Shown here piece by piece: positions 1 to 7,637 of a DNA stretch of 64,000 bases; the first letter of the stretch is position 1, and every line of letters starts with the position of its first letter. The position numbers and the translations under genes are program-made. The notes under the pieces are model-generated. The model was given only the letters and a program-made list of their open reading frames with translations, did no database searches and had not been told where the DNA came from. The stretch covers positions 83,325 to 147,324 of the forward strand of contig JAHFTW010000003.1 of assembly GCA_023269235.1 (NCBI GenBank), in the 5' to 3' direction. Origin of the DNA: Thermoplasmata archaeon (GTDB taxonomy: Archaea; Thermoplasmatota; E2; JACPAO01; JAHFTW01).

Positions 1-45
1 GGACCGCGGCGGGGACTTGCATGGGCCGGCGATGGCGGGGGTCCA

Positions 46-2082
46 TCAAGACCGCTTCGCCCGCAGGCGCACGAGGCCGGGCCGCACCGCGACATACCAG
101 GCCAGGAAGACGAGGTAGAGGAGCAGGAGCAGGCCGCCCCAGTCGTGCCGCTCGCCGGCGTCGAAGCCGGTGGGCACGTTCTGGGCGACGAGGAAGGCGG
201 TCAGGATGCCGAGGATGGCCTCGCCCGCGATGAGGCCGCTCGCGAACAGCACCGCGAGCCGGCCGCCAGACTCCGCCGCGGCCGACCAGGCCTCCCGCTC
301 GGACGCAAGGCCACGCAGGCTCCAGCGGCGGTAGGCGCGCTCGACCGCCCATGCCGCAAGCCCGCCGACGAAGATGGGGACCGACGTGCCGACGGGGAGG
401 TAGATGCCGACGGCCACGGGCATGACGGGCGTCCCGAAAGCAGAGCCGGCACGCTTGAGCAGAAAATCGGTGACGATGAGGACGACCGCGAGGACAGCGC
501 CGATGGCGATCATGGGCGCCTGGACGCTGAGGCCGTCGGGGCTGAACAGCGCGTTCGCGAGCGTCGCCATCAGGTTCGCTTGCGGCGCCGCGATGTCGCC
601 CAGCGGGGCCGCCGCGGTGGCGTGGGCGCCGTCGATGAGGGTCTGGATGACGGGCGCGATGACGAACGCGGAGGCGACGGCGCCCACCATGATCATGAGC
701 TGCTGTTTCCAAGGCGTCGAGCCCAGCAGCAGGCCCGCCTTCAGGTCCTGCAGGTTGTCGCCCGAGATGGAGGCCGCGACGCAGACCACGGCGGCGACGA
801 TGATGGCGGCGGGCGGGCCGACTGAGCCGGAGACCGCGAACGCGAGGAGCGCCAGGCAGGCCGCGAGCAAGGCGAGGATGGTGACGCCGCTCACGGGGCT
901 GTTGCTGCTGCCGACGATGCCGGCCATGTAGCCGCCGACGGCGGAGAACAGGAACCCGACGATGATCATGACGAGGGCGATGACGAGGGCGGCCGCAAGG
1001 TTGCCAAGCACCGCGTTGAAGAGGAACGCCATCGGGACCGCGAGCACGATGGCGCCGAGGCCGACGATGGAGAACGGCAGGTCCCGCTCGGTGCGCGCCA
1101 CCGCCTCCGTGGCTCCGCCGCGGGCGCTGCGGACGCCCTGCGCGATGGCGCGGCTCAAGGGCCGGCGCAGCTTGACGAGGCTCCAGACGCCGCCCACCAG
1201 CATCGCGCCCACGCCGATGTAGCGGATGCGCTTGCTCCACACGACGGCGGGCAACGCGTCATGCGAGCCGCCGGCGAGGTCGAAGAGGCTGGGGAGGCCG
1301 TGCGCGGCGGAGTACACGTCGCCGGCGAATTGGGTGTAGAGCGGGATGCCGACGACCCAGCCGAGGACGCCGCCGAGGAAGACCAGGCTCGCGATGGGCA
1401 AGCCGATGATGACGCCGACGCCCATGAGGGCGGGCTGCAGGTTGAAGCCGACGCCGAGCACCGAGCGGTCGCCCAGCCGCAGCGTCGCCGTGGGGGACTC
1501 CTTCCAGAACTTGAACGCGCCCTGCAGGACCTTGTAGCCGGCACCCAGGGCGCCGCCGAGCATCAGCGCGCCGATGCCGACGCCGCCCTTCTCGCCAGCC
1601 TTCAGGACCTCCGCTGTCGCGAGGCCTTCTGGGAAAGGAAGCGCCTCCTCGACGACGAGCGCGCGCCGGATGGGGACGCTGAAGAGAACGCCCAGCAGGC
1701 CGCCCACGATGACGATGAAGGTGGTCTCCCAGTAGTGCAGCTGTTGCCAGTAGCCGAGGAGGATGAGCGCCGGGATGGTGAAGATGGCGCCGGAGGCGAC
1801 CGAGGTCCCCGCCGACGCGATGGTCTGGACGATGTTGTTCTCCAGGATGGTGTGTTTGCGGAACGCCTTGAGGACCGCCAGCGACACGACCGCCGCCGGA
1901 ATGCTCGCCGCGACCGTGAGGCCCGCCTTGAGGCCCAAGTAGGTGTTGGCGGCGCCGAGCAGGACCGCGAGGAGGAGGCCGAGGATGACGCCCTTGACGG
2001 TGACCTCGGCGACCCGGGAGTCGGCGGGGATGTAGGGTCCGGACGCGGCCGGCTGCTTCACGGGGCGCGGGGAGCCGGCCAC
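46..2082 (-). CDS. OPT-family oligopeptide/metal-chelate transporter
   Basis: A 678-residue integral membrane protein of the oligopeptide transporter (OPT) superfamily, which imports small peptides or metal chelates by proton symport. The sequence is almost entirely hydrophobic helices. An early conserved stretch around residues 45-60 (NTYLGLKAGLTVAAS) and the following ENNIVQTIASAGTSVASG segment at about 80-97 are typical of the bacterial/archaeal OPT branch. A second conserved block near residues 440-460 (SISGDNLQDLKAGLLLGSTPWKQQ), given here only as a landmark, also fits. It starts with GTG and lies 22 bases downstream of nob1 on the same strand, so the two are probably co-transcribed. The stop codon is at 46, so the gene is complete. 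Substrate cannot be told from sequence. Confidence 0.9.
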   Translation of the reverse strand: MAGSPRPVKQPAASGPYIPADSRVAEVTVKGVILGLLLAVLLGAANTYLGLKAGLTVAASIPAAVVSLAVLKAFRKHTILENNIVQTIASAGTSVASGAIFTIPALILLGYWQQLHYWETTFIVIVGGLLGVLFSVPIRRALVVEEALPFPEGLATAEVLKAGEKGGVGIGALMLGGALGAGYKVLQGAFKFWKESPTATLRLGDRSVLGVGFNLQPALMGVGVIIGLPIASLVFLGGVLGWVVGIPLYTQFAGDVYSAAHGLPSLFDLAGGSHDALPAVVWSKRIRYIGVGAMLVGGVWSLVKLRRPLSRAIAQGVRSARGGATEAVARTERDLPFSIVGLGAIVLAVPMAFLFNAVLGNLAAALVIALVMIIVGFLFSAVGGYMAGIVGSSNSPVSGVTILALLAACLALLAFAVSGSVGPPAAIIVAAVVCVAASISGDNLQDLKAGLLLGSTPWKQQLMIMVGAVASAFVIAPVIQTLIDGAHATAAAPLGDIAAPQANLMATLANALFSPDGLSVQAPMIAIGAVLAVVLIVTDFLLKRAGSAFGTPVMPVAVGIYLPVGTSVPIFVGGLAAWAVERAYRRWSLRGLASEREAWSAAAESGGRLAVLFASGLIAGEAILGILTAFLVAQNVPTGFDAGERHDWGGLLLLLYLVFLAWYVAVRPGLVRLRAKRS

Positions 2083-2104
2083 AAGGGCGGACGGCGGCCT
2101 CGCC

Positions 2105-2647
2105 TCAAGAACGCGTTGGGCGCGTGCCGGGGCCGGGCGGCTTCGGCGCGGAGGCCGCAGGGGCGCCCCGGGAGGGCTTGGCCTTCACCGGGGAGCCGCA
2201 CACGGTGCACTCCTCGCGCTTGGGCATGGTGTCGAACCAGCGGCCGCAGCCGGTGCAGCGCGGCCGGAAGTCGAGGGTGCCCTGGATGCCGGAGGAGTTG
2301 ACGGTGCGCGACAGGATGCTGAGCCGAAGCGCGATGTCGAGCATCGTGTGGTCGTCGGTGAGCAGCGTGCCTTTCAGGTCGAGGGCGAGCGCGAGCAGGG
2401 ACAGGTCGGCTTCGGAGAGGCGGCCGAGGCTTCCGGCGTCCAGGGCGGCCTCCTCGACGCGGTCGCGCGCGGTGTCGGCGGCGGAGCGCACCTGGAGCCC
2501 GATGGCGAGCCACTGGTCGTAGCGTCGAGCATCCTTGCCGCCTGGGCTCACCTCGGCCGCGGCCTCCGGCGTCGTGGCCCAAGAACCGTCGCGCGGCGGA
2601 TCCTTGCCGCCCAGGAGGAGACTGGTGTCGAGGACGTACCAGGGCAC
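2105..2647 (-). CDS. nob1: Nob1-type rRNA maturation endonuclease (PIN domain + Zn ribbon)
   Basis: About 180 residues. The N-terminal PIN nuclease domain begins VPWYVLDTSLLL with the first acidic metal ligand, and later carries EADLSLLALALDLKGTLLTDD, holding the other acidic residues. The C-terminus is a zinc ribbon with CTGC and CTVC pairs (CTGCGRWFDTMPKREECTVC is the ribbon). In archaea Nob1 cleaves the 3' end of pre-16S rRNA. The frame is open to 2707, but the first 20 residues of that longer form are arginine-rich and unlike the family. The GTG at 2647 puts a CTATGG box at about 2671-2678, the correct distance for a leaderless transcript, so I prefer it. Divergent from mdh, and just upstream of the OPT gene. 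Confidence 0.88.
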   Translation of the reverse strand: MPWYVLDTSLLLGGKDPPRDGSWATTPEAAAEVSPGGKDARRYDQWLAIGLQVRSAADTARDRVEEAALDAGSLGRLSEADLSLLALALDLKGTLLTDDHTMLDIALRLSILSRTVNSSGIQGTLDFRPRCTGCGRWFDTMPKREECTVCGSPVKAKPSRGAPAASAPKPPGPGTRPTRS

Positions 2648-2710
2648 GCGGCGCCAAACCGGAGGCGGGCCATAGCCTCTGCGGCGCGCCCGAGGCCTTC
2701 CCGGCAACCC

Positions 2711-2717
2711 TTATCCC
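2711..2717 (+). promoter_or_regulatory. Box A (TATA) of mdh
   Basis: TTATCCC centred about 26 bases before the ATG at 2740. There is no Shine-Dalgarno sequence between, which fits a leaderless mRNA. The match to a TATA box is weak. Confidence 0.45.
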
Positions 2718-2739
2718 GGATTCCCAAGTCGCCGCAGCG

Positions 2740-3687
2740 ATGACCAAGGTTGGCTTCGTCGGCGCCGGCACCATCGGCGCCAACTCGATCTTCGCGACCC
2801 TCATGCTCACCGACCGCATTGACGAGATCGCCGTCGTGGACATCGCCGAGGCCGCCGCCGTCGGGCGCGCCATGGACCTCAACACGGCAAGCGTCGCTTT
2901 CGGCCGCCGAACGAAGGTCTCCGGCAGCACGGACTACGCGACCCTGAAGGGCTCCGACATCGTCGTCGTCTCCGCCGGCGTCCCCCGCAAGCCCGGCATG
3001 ACGCGCGCCGACCTGCTCGGCATCAACATCAAGATCCTCAAGTCGGTGTGCGCCGAGGTCAAGAAGAACGCGCCCAACTGCGTCTTCCTCCTCGTCTCGA
3101 ACCCCGTGGACATTCTCCTCTACGTCTGCTGGAAGGAACTGGGCTTCCCGCGCGAGCGCACCATCGGCATGACGAGCCTGCACGACTCCGCGCGCTTCAC
3201 CGACATCGTGCGCGACGCCACAGGCGACCGCACCGTGCGCGCCACCATCCTCGGCGAGCACGGCGAGACCATGTTCGTCAGCCCCACCCTTTCCAGCCCC
3301 AAGCTGGCCGGCGGCGACTGGGCCGCGTGGGAGAAGACGACCCGCGGCCGCGCCATGGAGATCATTGAACGCGTCGGCGCCACCGCCTACGCCCCCGGCG
3401 CCTGCACGGGCCGCATGGTCAAGGCCATCCTCGAGGACACCCGCGAGGAGATCCCCACCGGCGTCATCCTCACGGGCGAGTACGGCCACAAGGACGTGGC
3501 CACCGGCGTCCCCGCCGTGCTGGGCAAGGGCGGCCTAGTGCGCGTCGTCCAGTACGACCTCACGAACGAGGAGAAGGCCAAGCTCGACATCACGGTCAAG
3601 GCGGTCAAGGAGAAGATCGCGGAAGGGTTGGAGATTCTTCGGAACCCTCCGCCCCCGGCCGCTCCGGCCACGCCCGCGAAGGCCTAG
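2740..3687 (+). CDS. mdh: Malate dehydrogenase (LDH/MDH family)
   Basis: 315 residues, NAD(P)-dependent oxidation of malate to oxaloacetate in the citric acid cycle. The Rossmann motif GAGTIG is at residues 8-13 and an acidic residue (VVD, about 34) follows strand 2, typical of NAD preference. The substrate loop reads GVPRKPGMTRADL. The Arg at about 83 is the malate-specific residue, where lactate dehydrogenases have Gln. The catalytic His is in GEHGETM and the SNPVD motif is present. The last 15 residues are a Pro/Ala tail that ordinary MDHs lack. ATG start with a box A about 26 bases upstream. Stands alone on the plus strand between nob1 (divergent) and the PAC2 gene (convergent). Confidence 0.95.
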   Translation: MTKVGFVGAGTIGANSIFATLMLTDRIDEIAVVDIAEAAAVGRAMDLNTASVAFGRRTKVSGSTDYATLKGSDIVVVSAGVPRKPGMTRADLLGINIKILKSVCAEVKKNAPNCVFLLVSNPVDILLYVCWKELGFPRERTIGMTSLHDSARFTDIVRDATGDRTVRATILGEHGETMFVSPTLSSPKLAGGDWAAWEKTTRGRAMEIIERVGATAYAPGACTGRMVKAILEDTREEIPTGVILTGEYGHKDVATGVPAVLGKGGLVRVVQYDLTNEEKAKLDITVKAVKEKIAEGLEILRNPPPPAAPATPAKA

Positions 3688-3703
3688 GCCAACCCGGCCA
3701 ATC

Positions 3704-4462
3704 TTACACGAACGACGGCGCCGCGCTCGGCTCCGGCTCGGGAGGTTTCGCCTGGGCCTGCGCGTTGCGAATCTGGCGCTCCAGCTCCATCGCTTCCTTC
3801 TGCAGGGGCCTCGCGTCCACTTGGACGTCCGGCACCAGGAGCGCCACCGCCTCGACCAGCGCTGCGGCGGCGCGGCCGTCGGGGTGGTCGCGGCTGGCCT
3901 CGACGAGCAGGCTCGCGGCGCGCATACCGCGCTGCGCCGACTCCAGGAGGAGCTGCGCGCCGATGCCGCCGATGAGGGCGCGCTCCATCGCGGGGATGCC
4001 GGCCTTGACGATGGCCTTGAGCTGCGCCGCGTCCGGGCTCGCCGCGAAGACGTCCGGAGTGTCGTCGCCCGGCAGACGGCCCACCGCCTCGAGGACCAGG
4101 AGCATGTGCGCGTTGCCGGCCGCGGCCCAGCCGATGAGGACCGAGGCGACGCGGTCCATGACCTTCGGGGGAAGCGGCAGGTCGCTCGTGACGACATAGA
4201 GGCTCGGGCAGGTCTTCCCGATCTTGCAGGCGACCTGGCCGCCATAGACGCGCACGACGCTCGTGACGACGCCTGCTTGGATGTTGACGAAGCCGTTCAG
4301 GTCCGGCATGCGCAGATGGCCGACCAGGGGAAGGCCGAGGTGGCGCACGAGGTACTGCGCGGCGATGCTGGTCGCGGAGCCGGTCGTGGGGAACGCGGTG
4401 AGGATGACAGCGTCCTTGAGGCGGATGGGCTCGAACTCATCGACGGGGCTCTTCTCGGGCAC
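3704..4462 (-). CDS. PAC2-family protein (proteasome assembly chaperone-like)
   Basis: About 252 residues of the PAC2 family (archaeal PbaA/PbaB relatives of the proteasome-assembly chaperones). The diagnostic start of the fold is AVILTAFPTTGSATSIAAQYLV, followed by LPLVGHLRMPDLNGFVNIQ and a mid-protein hydrophobic core, then a C-terminal charged helix rich in Glu/Gln and Pro. The reading frame is open far upstream through the shadow of the oxidoreductase gene, so the start had to be chosen. GTG at 4462 begins VPEKSPVDEFEP, and a GCTATCAA box lies about 26 bases before it, so a leaderless start is likely. Function as a chaperone is by family only; archaeal PAC2 proteins are diverse and some have unknown roles. 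Not contiguous with proteasome genes here. Confidence 0.8.
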   Translation of the reverse strand: MPEKSPVDEFEPIRLKDAVILTAFPTTGSATSIAAQYLVRHLGLPLVGHLRMPDLNGFVNIQAGVVTSVVRVYGGQVACKIGKTCPSLYVVTSDLPLPPKVMDRVASVLIGWAAAGNAHMLLVLEAVGRLPGDDTPDVFAASPDAAQLKAIVKAGIPAMERALIGGIGAQLLLESAQRGMRAASLLVEASRDHPDGRAAAALVEAVALLVPDVQVDARPLQKEAMELERQIRNAQAQAKPPEPEPSAAPSFV

Positions 4463-4498
4463 GGCGCGACGAGCGGTCCGGTCCTTGATAGCGTTGGC

Positions 4499-4566
4499 GC
4501 CGACCTTCAAACGAAGGTCGATCACGTTGGACGGCGGGGCGCTCCCTTCGGTCGGCCCCGCAGGCC
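4499..4566 (-). repeat. 68-bp two-hairpin repeat, copy 1
   Basis: Matches 65 of 68 bases of the segment at 32819-32886. It contains two potential hairpins: an 8-bp stem CGACCTTC/GAAGGTCG with loop AAAC (4501-4520), and a 7-bp stem GCGGGGC/GCCCCGC at 4534-4540 and 4555-4561. All three differences between the copies fall in the 14-base loop of the second hairpin. It starts five bases after the stop codon of the FAD oxidoreductase and ends before the PAC2 promoter. A terminator, REP-like element or small mobile element are all possible. Confidence 0.8.
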
Positions 4567-4569
4567 GGC

Positions 4570-5769
4570 CTATCCGATGACCATCGGGTCGGCTTCCAGC
4601 TCGCCGCGCGAGAAGCGCTCCAGGGCGAAGCGGCGCAGGTCGAGGTCGGTCTTCTGGCCCGCGATGAGCTGCGCGGTGAGGCGGCCCACCATGGGGCTGA
4701 TCATCATGCCATGGCCGCTGAAGCCGTTGGCCTGCACGAGGTTGATGGGGCCGGTCTCTGCGACGCCAAGGATGGGTTTCGCGTCCGGCGTCTTGTCGTA
4801 GCTGCCCGCCCATTGCCGCAGGACGCGCACGGGGCCAAGACGGGGAAGCAAGCGCACCGTCGTCTTGGCGAACTCGCGCGCGAACTCCAGGCTGCTGTGC
4901 CACTCCATGGACTCCTCGGTGTGCGTGCCGAGTCCGCCGACGAGCTCGCCGCGCATGTCCTGATTGACGTAGTAGCCGTTCGAGAGGTCCACCAGCATGG
5001 GGCCCAGGAACGGCTTGAGAGGCTCGGAGACCAGGATTTCGTGGCGCTCCGGCTTGACGGGCAGCTCCAGGCCGACGAGGCGGGCCAGGTCGCGGCTCCA
5101 CGCTCCCGCGGCGTTGACGACCCAGGTGCAGCCGATGGTGCCGCGGTTGGTGCGCACCGCCGTGATGCGGGAGCCGGACACTTCGAACCCGGTGGCGTGG
5201 GCGAAGGTGAGGACCTCGACGCCAAGTTTTTCGGCGGCCTCCTTCCAGCCCCAGACGAGCGGCCAGGGGAAGAGGACGGCGTCGTCCGGGTTGAAGGTCG
5301 CGCCAACACAGCCGCCGGTGTGCAGGCCCGGGACGATGCGCGTGGCCTCCTCGAGCGCGATGACGCGCGTGCGCACGCCGTGCGTGTTCTGGAACGCGGC
5401 GGCCTTCGTCAGCGCCTGCATCTGCGGCTCGCTGCGGGTGAGGAACAGGTAGCCGCCTTGGCGGAAGAAAGAGTTGTGGCCGGTCTCCGCGGCGAAGTTC
5501 TTGAAGGCGGTGATGGAGCGTTGCGCGAGCTGAATGTTCTCGGTCGAGGTCCACTGCGCGCGGACGCCGCCGCCGTTGCGTCCGGTGGCCCCCTTGACGA
5601 GCGAGTCCTTGTCGAGGACGAGGACGTCGGTGAGCCCGAGCTTGGCGAGCTCGTACGCGATGGCGAGGCCGATGGCGCCGCCGCCGATGACGACGACCTC
5701 GTAGCGGTCCTTTTTCGGGCCGGCCTGGGGCGCGATGAGCGGGAGCGGGACGTCGGCGGACCCCGTCAT
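4570..5769 (-). CDS. FAD-dependent oxidoreductase, sarcosine oxidase beta / HcnC-like subunit
   Basis: 399 residues of the DAO (D-amino-acid/glycine oxidase) family. The FAD-binding start is VVVIGGGAIGLAIAYELAKLG with the acidic partner in VLVLDKDSLVKGATGRNGGG. The C-terminal FAD motif is QANGFSGHGMMISP. Enzymes of this type oxidise the C-N bond of N-methyl or secondary amino acids (sarcosine, proline, hydroxyproline, glycine). The ATG at 5769 overlaps the stop of the upstream Fe-S gene as ATGA, and the longer open frame upstream is a shadow of that gene. It is the last gene of a three-gene operon encoding a heteromeric dehydrogenase. The actual substrate cannot be read from sequence. Confidence 0.88.
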   Translation of the reverse strand: MTGSADVPLPLIAPQAGPKKDRYEVVVIGGGAIGLAIAYELAKLGLTDVLVLDKDSLVKGATGRNGGGVRAQWTSTENIQLAQRSITAFKNFAAETGHNSFFRQGGYLFLTRSEPQMQALTKAAAFQNTHGVRTRVIALEEATRIVPGLHTGGCVGATFNPDDAVLFPWPLVWGWKEAAEKLGVEVLTFAHATGFEVSGSRITAVRTNRGTIGCTWVVNAAGAWSRDLARLVGLELPVKPERHEILVSEPLKPFLGPMLVDLSNGYYVNQDMRGELVGGLGTHTEESMEWHSSLEFAREFAKTTVRLLPRLGPVRVLRQWAGSYDKTPDAKPILGVAETGPINLVQANGFSGHGMMISPMVGRLTAQLIAGQKTDLDLRRFALERFSRGELEADPMVIG

Positions 5770-6053
5770 GGGCGGTCCCCCGTCTGGTCGGGCGCGGCAA
5801 GGGTCGCGAAGCTGACGGGGCGCACGGGCGGCCGGAAGGTCATCACGTCCACGGCCTCGATGGGCAGGCCGCGCTCGTCGGCCACGAGACGCATGCACGC
5901 CGACACGCACGCCTTGCCCTGGCACGGCCCGGTGCCGACGCCGAGGAAGCGCTTGAGGTCCTCGAAGCAGCTGTAGCCCTCATGGATGGCGCCGCGGCAG
6001 TCGTCCATGGTGATGTCCTCGCAACGGCATAGGAACTCCTTGGCGGTGACCAT
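5766..6053 (-). CDS. Small [2Fe-2S] BFD-like subunit of the FAD dehydrogenase
   Basis: 95 residues. Four cysteines in the BFD arrangement: CRCED at about 9-11 and GTGPCQGKACVSAC at about 41-54 (the CRC pair, then PCQGKAC). This is the fold found as a separate small subunit or as an insert in sarcosine oxidase alpha, opine oxidases and HCN synthase, where it passes electrons between the two FAD subunits. The ATG shares a base with the stop of the upstream alpha-like gene (TGATG) and its own stop overlaps the next start (ATGA), so translation of all three is coupled. The C-terminal 40 residues (ADERGLPIEAVDVMTFRPPV) resemble the linker seen after BFD domains in sarcosine oxidase alpha. Confidence 0.82.
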   Translation of the reverse strand: MVTAKEFLCRCEDITMDDCRGAIHEGYSCFEDLKRFLGVGTGPCQGKACVSACMRLVADERGLPIEAVDVMTFRPPVRPVSFATLAAPDQTGDRP

Positions 6054-7234
6054 CAGGCCACCTCGAGGGCGCTGTACACGCCGGGCACGGAGGTGGCGCC
6101 GTCGCGGGCGGAGGCGGGGCCGAGGCCGCCGCGCATCCAGTCCAGCTTGCAGCCGGCCTGCTGGAACAGCTCGACGCGCGGCGTCGGGGGCAGGTTGCAG
6201 AGGATGGCGTCGCAGCCCACCCAGTCGCCGTTGACCTTCGCGGCCTCGACCTGGACGCCGCCGCGCGCCTCCGTCACCGGGCCTTGCGCGACGACCTGGA
6301 CGCCGGCGTTCTGGAACCACGCCGTGATGGCGGGCTCGACGCGGGCGCCGTGCACGACGACGCGCCAGCCAGGGCGGACGCCATGCTCGCCGAGGAGCCG
6401 GAGGGCGCCCTTCAGGCTGAGGACGCCGGGCAGGTCGTTGTTGGCGAAAAGGGGCCAGGCATCATGGTGGCCCGTGGCGAGGGTGATGCGGCGCGCGGAG
6501 ACCTCCCAGAGATCGGGGCCGCCGGGGCCGGGTCGCTGAATGGCGGCGAGTGGCCCGGTCGAGCCCTCCGCGCCAGGATAGAGGCCGAAGCAGACGGCGC
6601 CGGTCCAGACGGTGAGGGTCGCGTGCTTGCCGAGCGAGGCGGCCAGCGTCTTCGTGGTGGCCTCGAGCGGGTGCCAGCGCGACGAGCCACCGGGTTGCCG
6701 TGCTTCGTCCACGAGGAGCACGTTCGCGCCCGCCTCGGCGGCGGCGATGGCGCGCCGGAGGCCGCTGCGGCCGGCGCCGACGACGAGCTCGTCCACCGTG
6801 AGGGTGTGGCGGCGCGGGCCTTCGAGGTGCGCGTCGGGGCGCGGGGCGCGGCCGAGGCCGCTCATGAAGCGGACCGCCTTGAGGAAGAGGGTGTTGAGCG
6901 CACGCGGGCGCGTCATGAACTTGTGCGGCTCGAAGCCCTCCCAGAACACCTTGTCCGTGACGCCGAAGAGGTCGTGGCGCGCCGAGCCGAGGCGGTTCTG
7001 GCTCAGGACCTTGGCGCCGTCGCGGCACGCGGCCATGCAGGCAGGCGTGTTAGGGACGCCGTCCACGTCCACGAGGCAGGAGCCGCAGGAGCCTTGGTTG
7101 CAATAGAGGCCGCGCGGGCGGTGGTACTTCAGGCTGCGCGACAGGACCTTGACGCCCTTGCGGTGCAGCGCCGCGCCGAGCGTGTCGCCCTCCTCGAACG
7201 GGACGCGGTGGCCGTCGAAGGTGAAGCTTCCCAA
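6053..7234 (-). CDS. 2Fe-2S ferredoxin/FAD-NAD oxidoreductase, sarcosine oxidase alpha / HcnAB-like subunit
   Basis: 393 residues. Residues 1-95 are a [2Fe-2S] ferredoxin-type domain with ligands in YCNQGSCGSC and PACMAAC. A pyridine-nucleotide-disulfide-type FAD domain follows (VVGAGRSGLRRAIAAAEAG, then LVDEARQPGGSSRW), so HcnA- and HcnB-like parts are fused. The dinucleotide motif reads GAGRSG rather than the usual GGGPAG, a mild deviation. The C-terminus stops after VYSALEVA, short of the BFD part, which is the separate downstream gene. The start codon is TTG with a weak CTTCAAG box about 28 bases upstream. First gene of the three-gene dehydrogenase operon; DUF962 and fpg lie upstream on the same strand. 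Confidence 0.82.
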   Translation of the reverse strand: MGSFTFDGHRVPFEEGDTLGAALHRKGVKVLSRSLKYHRPRGLYCNQGSCGSCLVDVDGVPNTPACMAACRDGAKVLSQNRLGSARHDLFGVTDKVFWEGFEPHKFMTRPRALNTLFLKAVRFMSGLGRAPRPDAHLEGPRRHTLTVDELVVGAGRSGLRRAIAAAEAGANVLLVDEARQPGGSSRWHPLEATTKTLAASLGKHATLTVWTGAVCFGLYPGAEGSTGPLAAIQRPGPGGPDLWEVSARRITLATGHHDAWPLFANNDLPGVLSLKGALRLLGEHGVRPGWRVVVHGARVEPAITAWFQNAGVQVVAQGPVTEARGGVQVEAAKVNGDWVGCDAILCNLPPTPRVELFQQAGCKLDWMRGGLGPASARDGATSVPGVYSALEVA

Positions 7235-7277
7235 CGCGGCGCCGACCCCGGAATCGGGCTTGAAGGCTCCGGCCAGC

Positions 7278-7607
7278 TCAGGCGACGCCGAAGCGGCGGC
7301 GCTCGTGGCCCAAGCGGCCTGTCAGCGTGACCCAGACGAGGCGCCAGTCGGAGACGAACGACATCCACGGGTAGGTGAAGGTCGCGGGGCGGTTGTGCTG
7401 GACGACGAAGTGGGCGAACCAGGCGAACCCGTACCCGACGGGGAGCGCGAGGAGGAGCCACCACCAGGCGCCGAAGAAGGCGCAGACGACCAGGACGGCG
7501 AGCGAGAGCAGGGAGCCGGCGACGTGGAGTCCCATCGTCAACGGCTTGGAGTGCTCGCGCAGGTAGAACGGCCAGAACTCGTCGAGGGTGCGGTACGCCT
7601 TGGCCAC
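7278..7607 (-). CDS. DUF962/Mpo1-like membrane protein
   Basis: 109 residues of the DUF962 (Mpo1-like) family. The family start is LDEFWPFYLREHSKPLTMGLH, followed by two hydrophobic helices (about residues 30-60) and FAHFVVQHNRPATF, which holds conserved histidines. The yeast member Mpo1 is an Fe(II) dioxygenase in alpha-oxidation of 2-hydroxy fatty acids; whether this applies in archaea, whose lipids are isoprenoid, is unknown. GTG start. It sits 30 bases downstream of fpg and 43 bases upstream of the dehydrogenase operon. Confidence 0.78.
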   Translation of the reverse strand: MAKAYRTLDEFWPFYLREHSKPLTMGLHVAGSLLSLAVLVVCAFFGAWWWLLLALPVGYGFAWFAHFVVQHNRPATFTYPWMSFVSDWRLVWVTLTGRLGHERRRFGVA

Positions 7608-7637
7608 GCGAGGACAACCGAGGCCGAGGTCGTCAAG

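Noticed and set aside
1261-2301. Long plus-strand open frame of 346 codons opposite the OPT gene
   Set aside because: High GC keeps antisense frames open. Its sequence is a run of Arg, Asp and Glu with no domain, and the minus-strand OPT gene explains the region.
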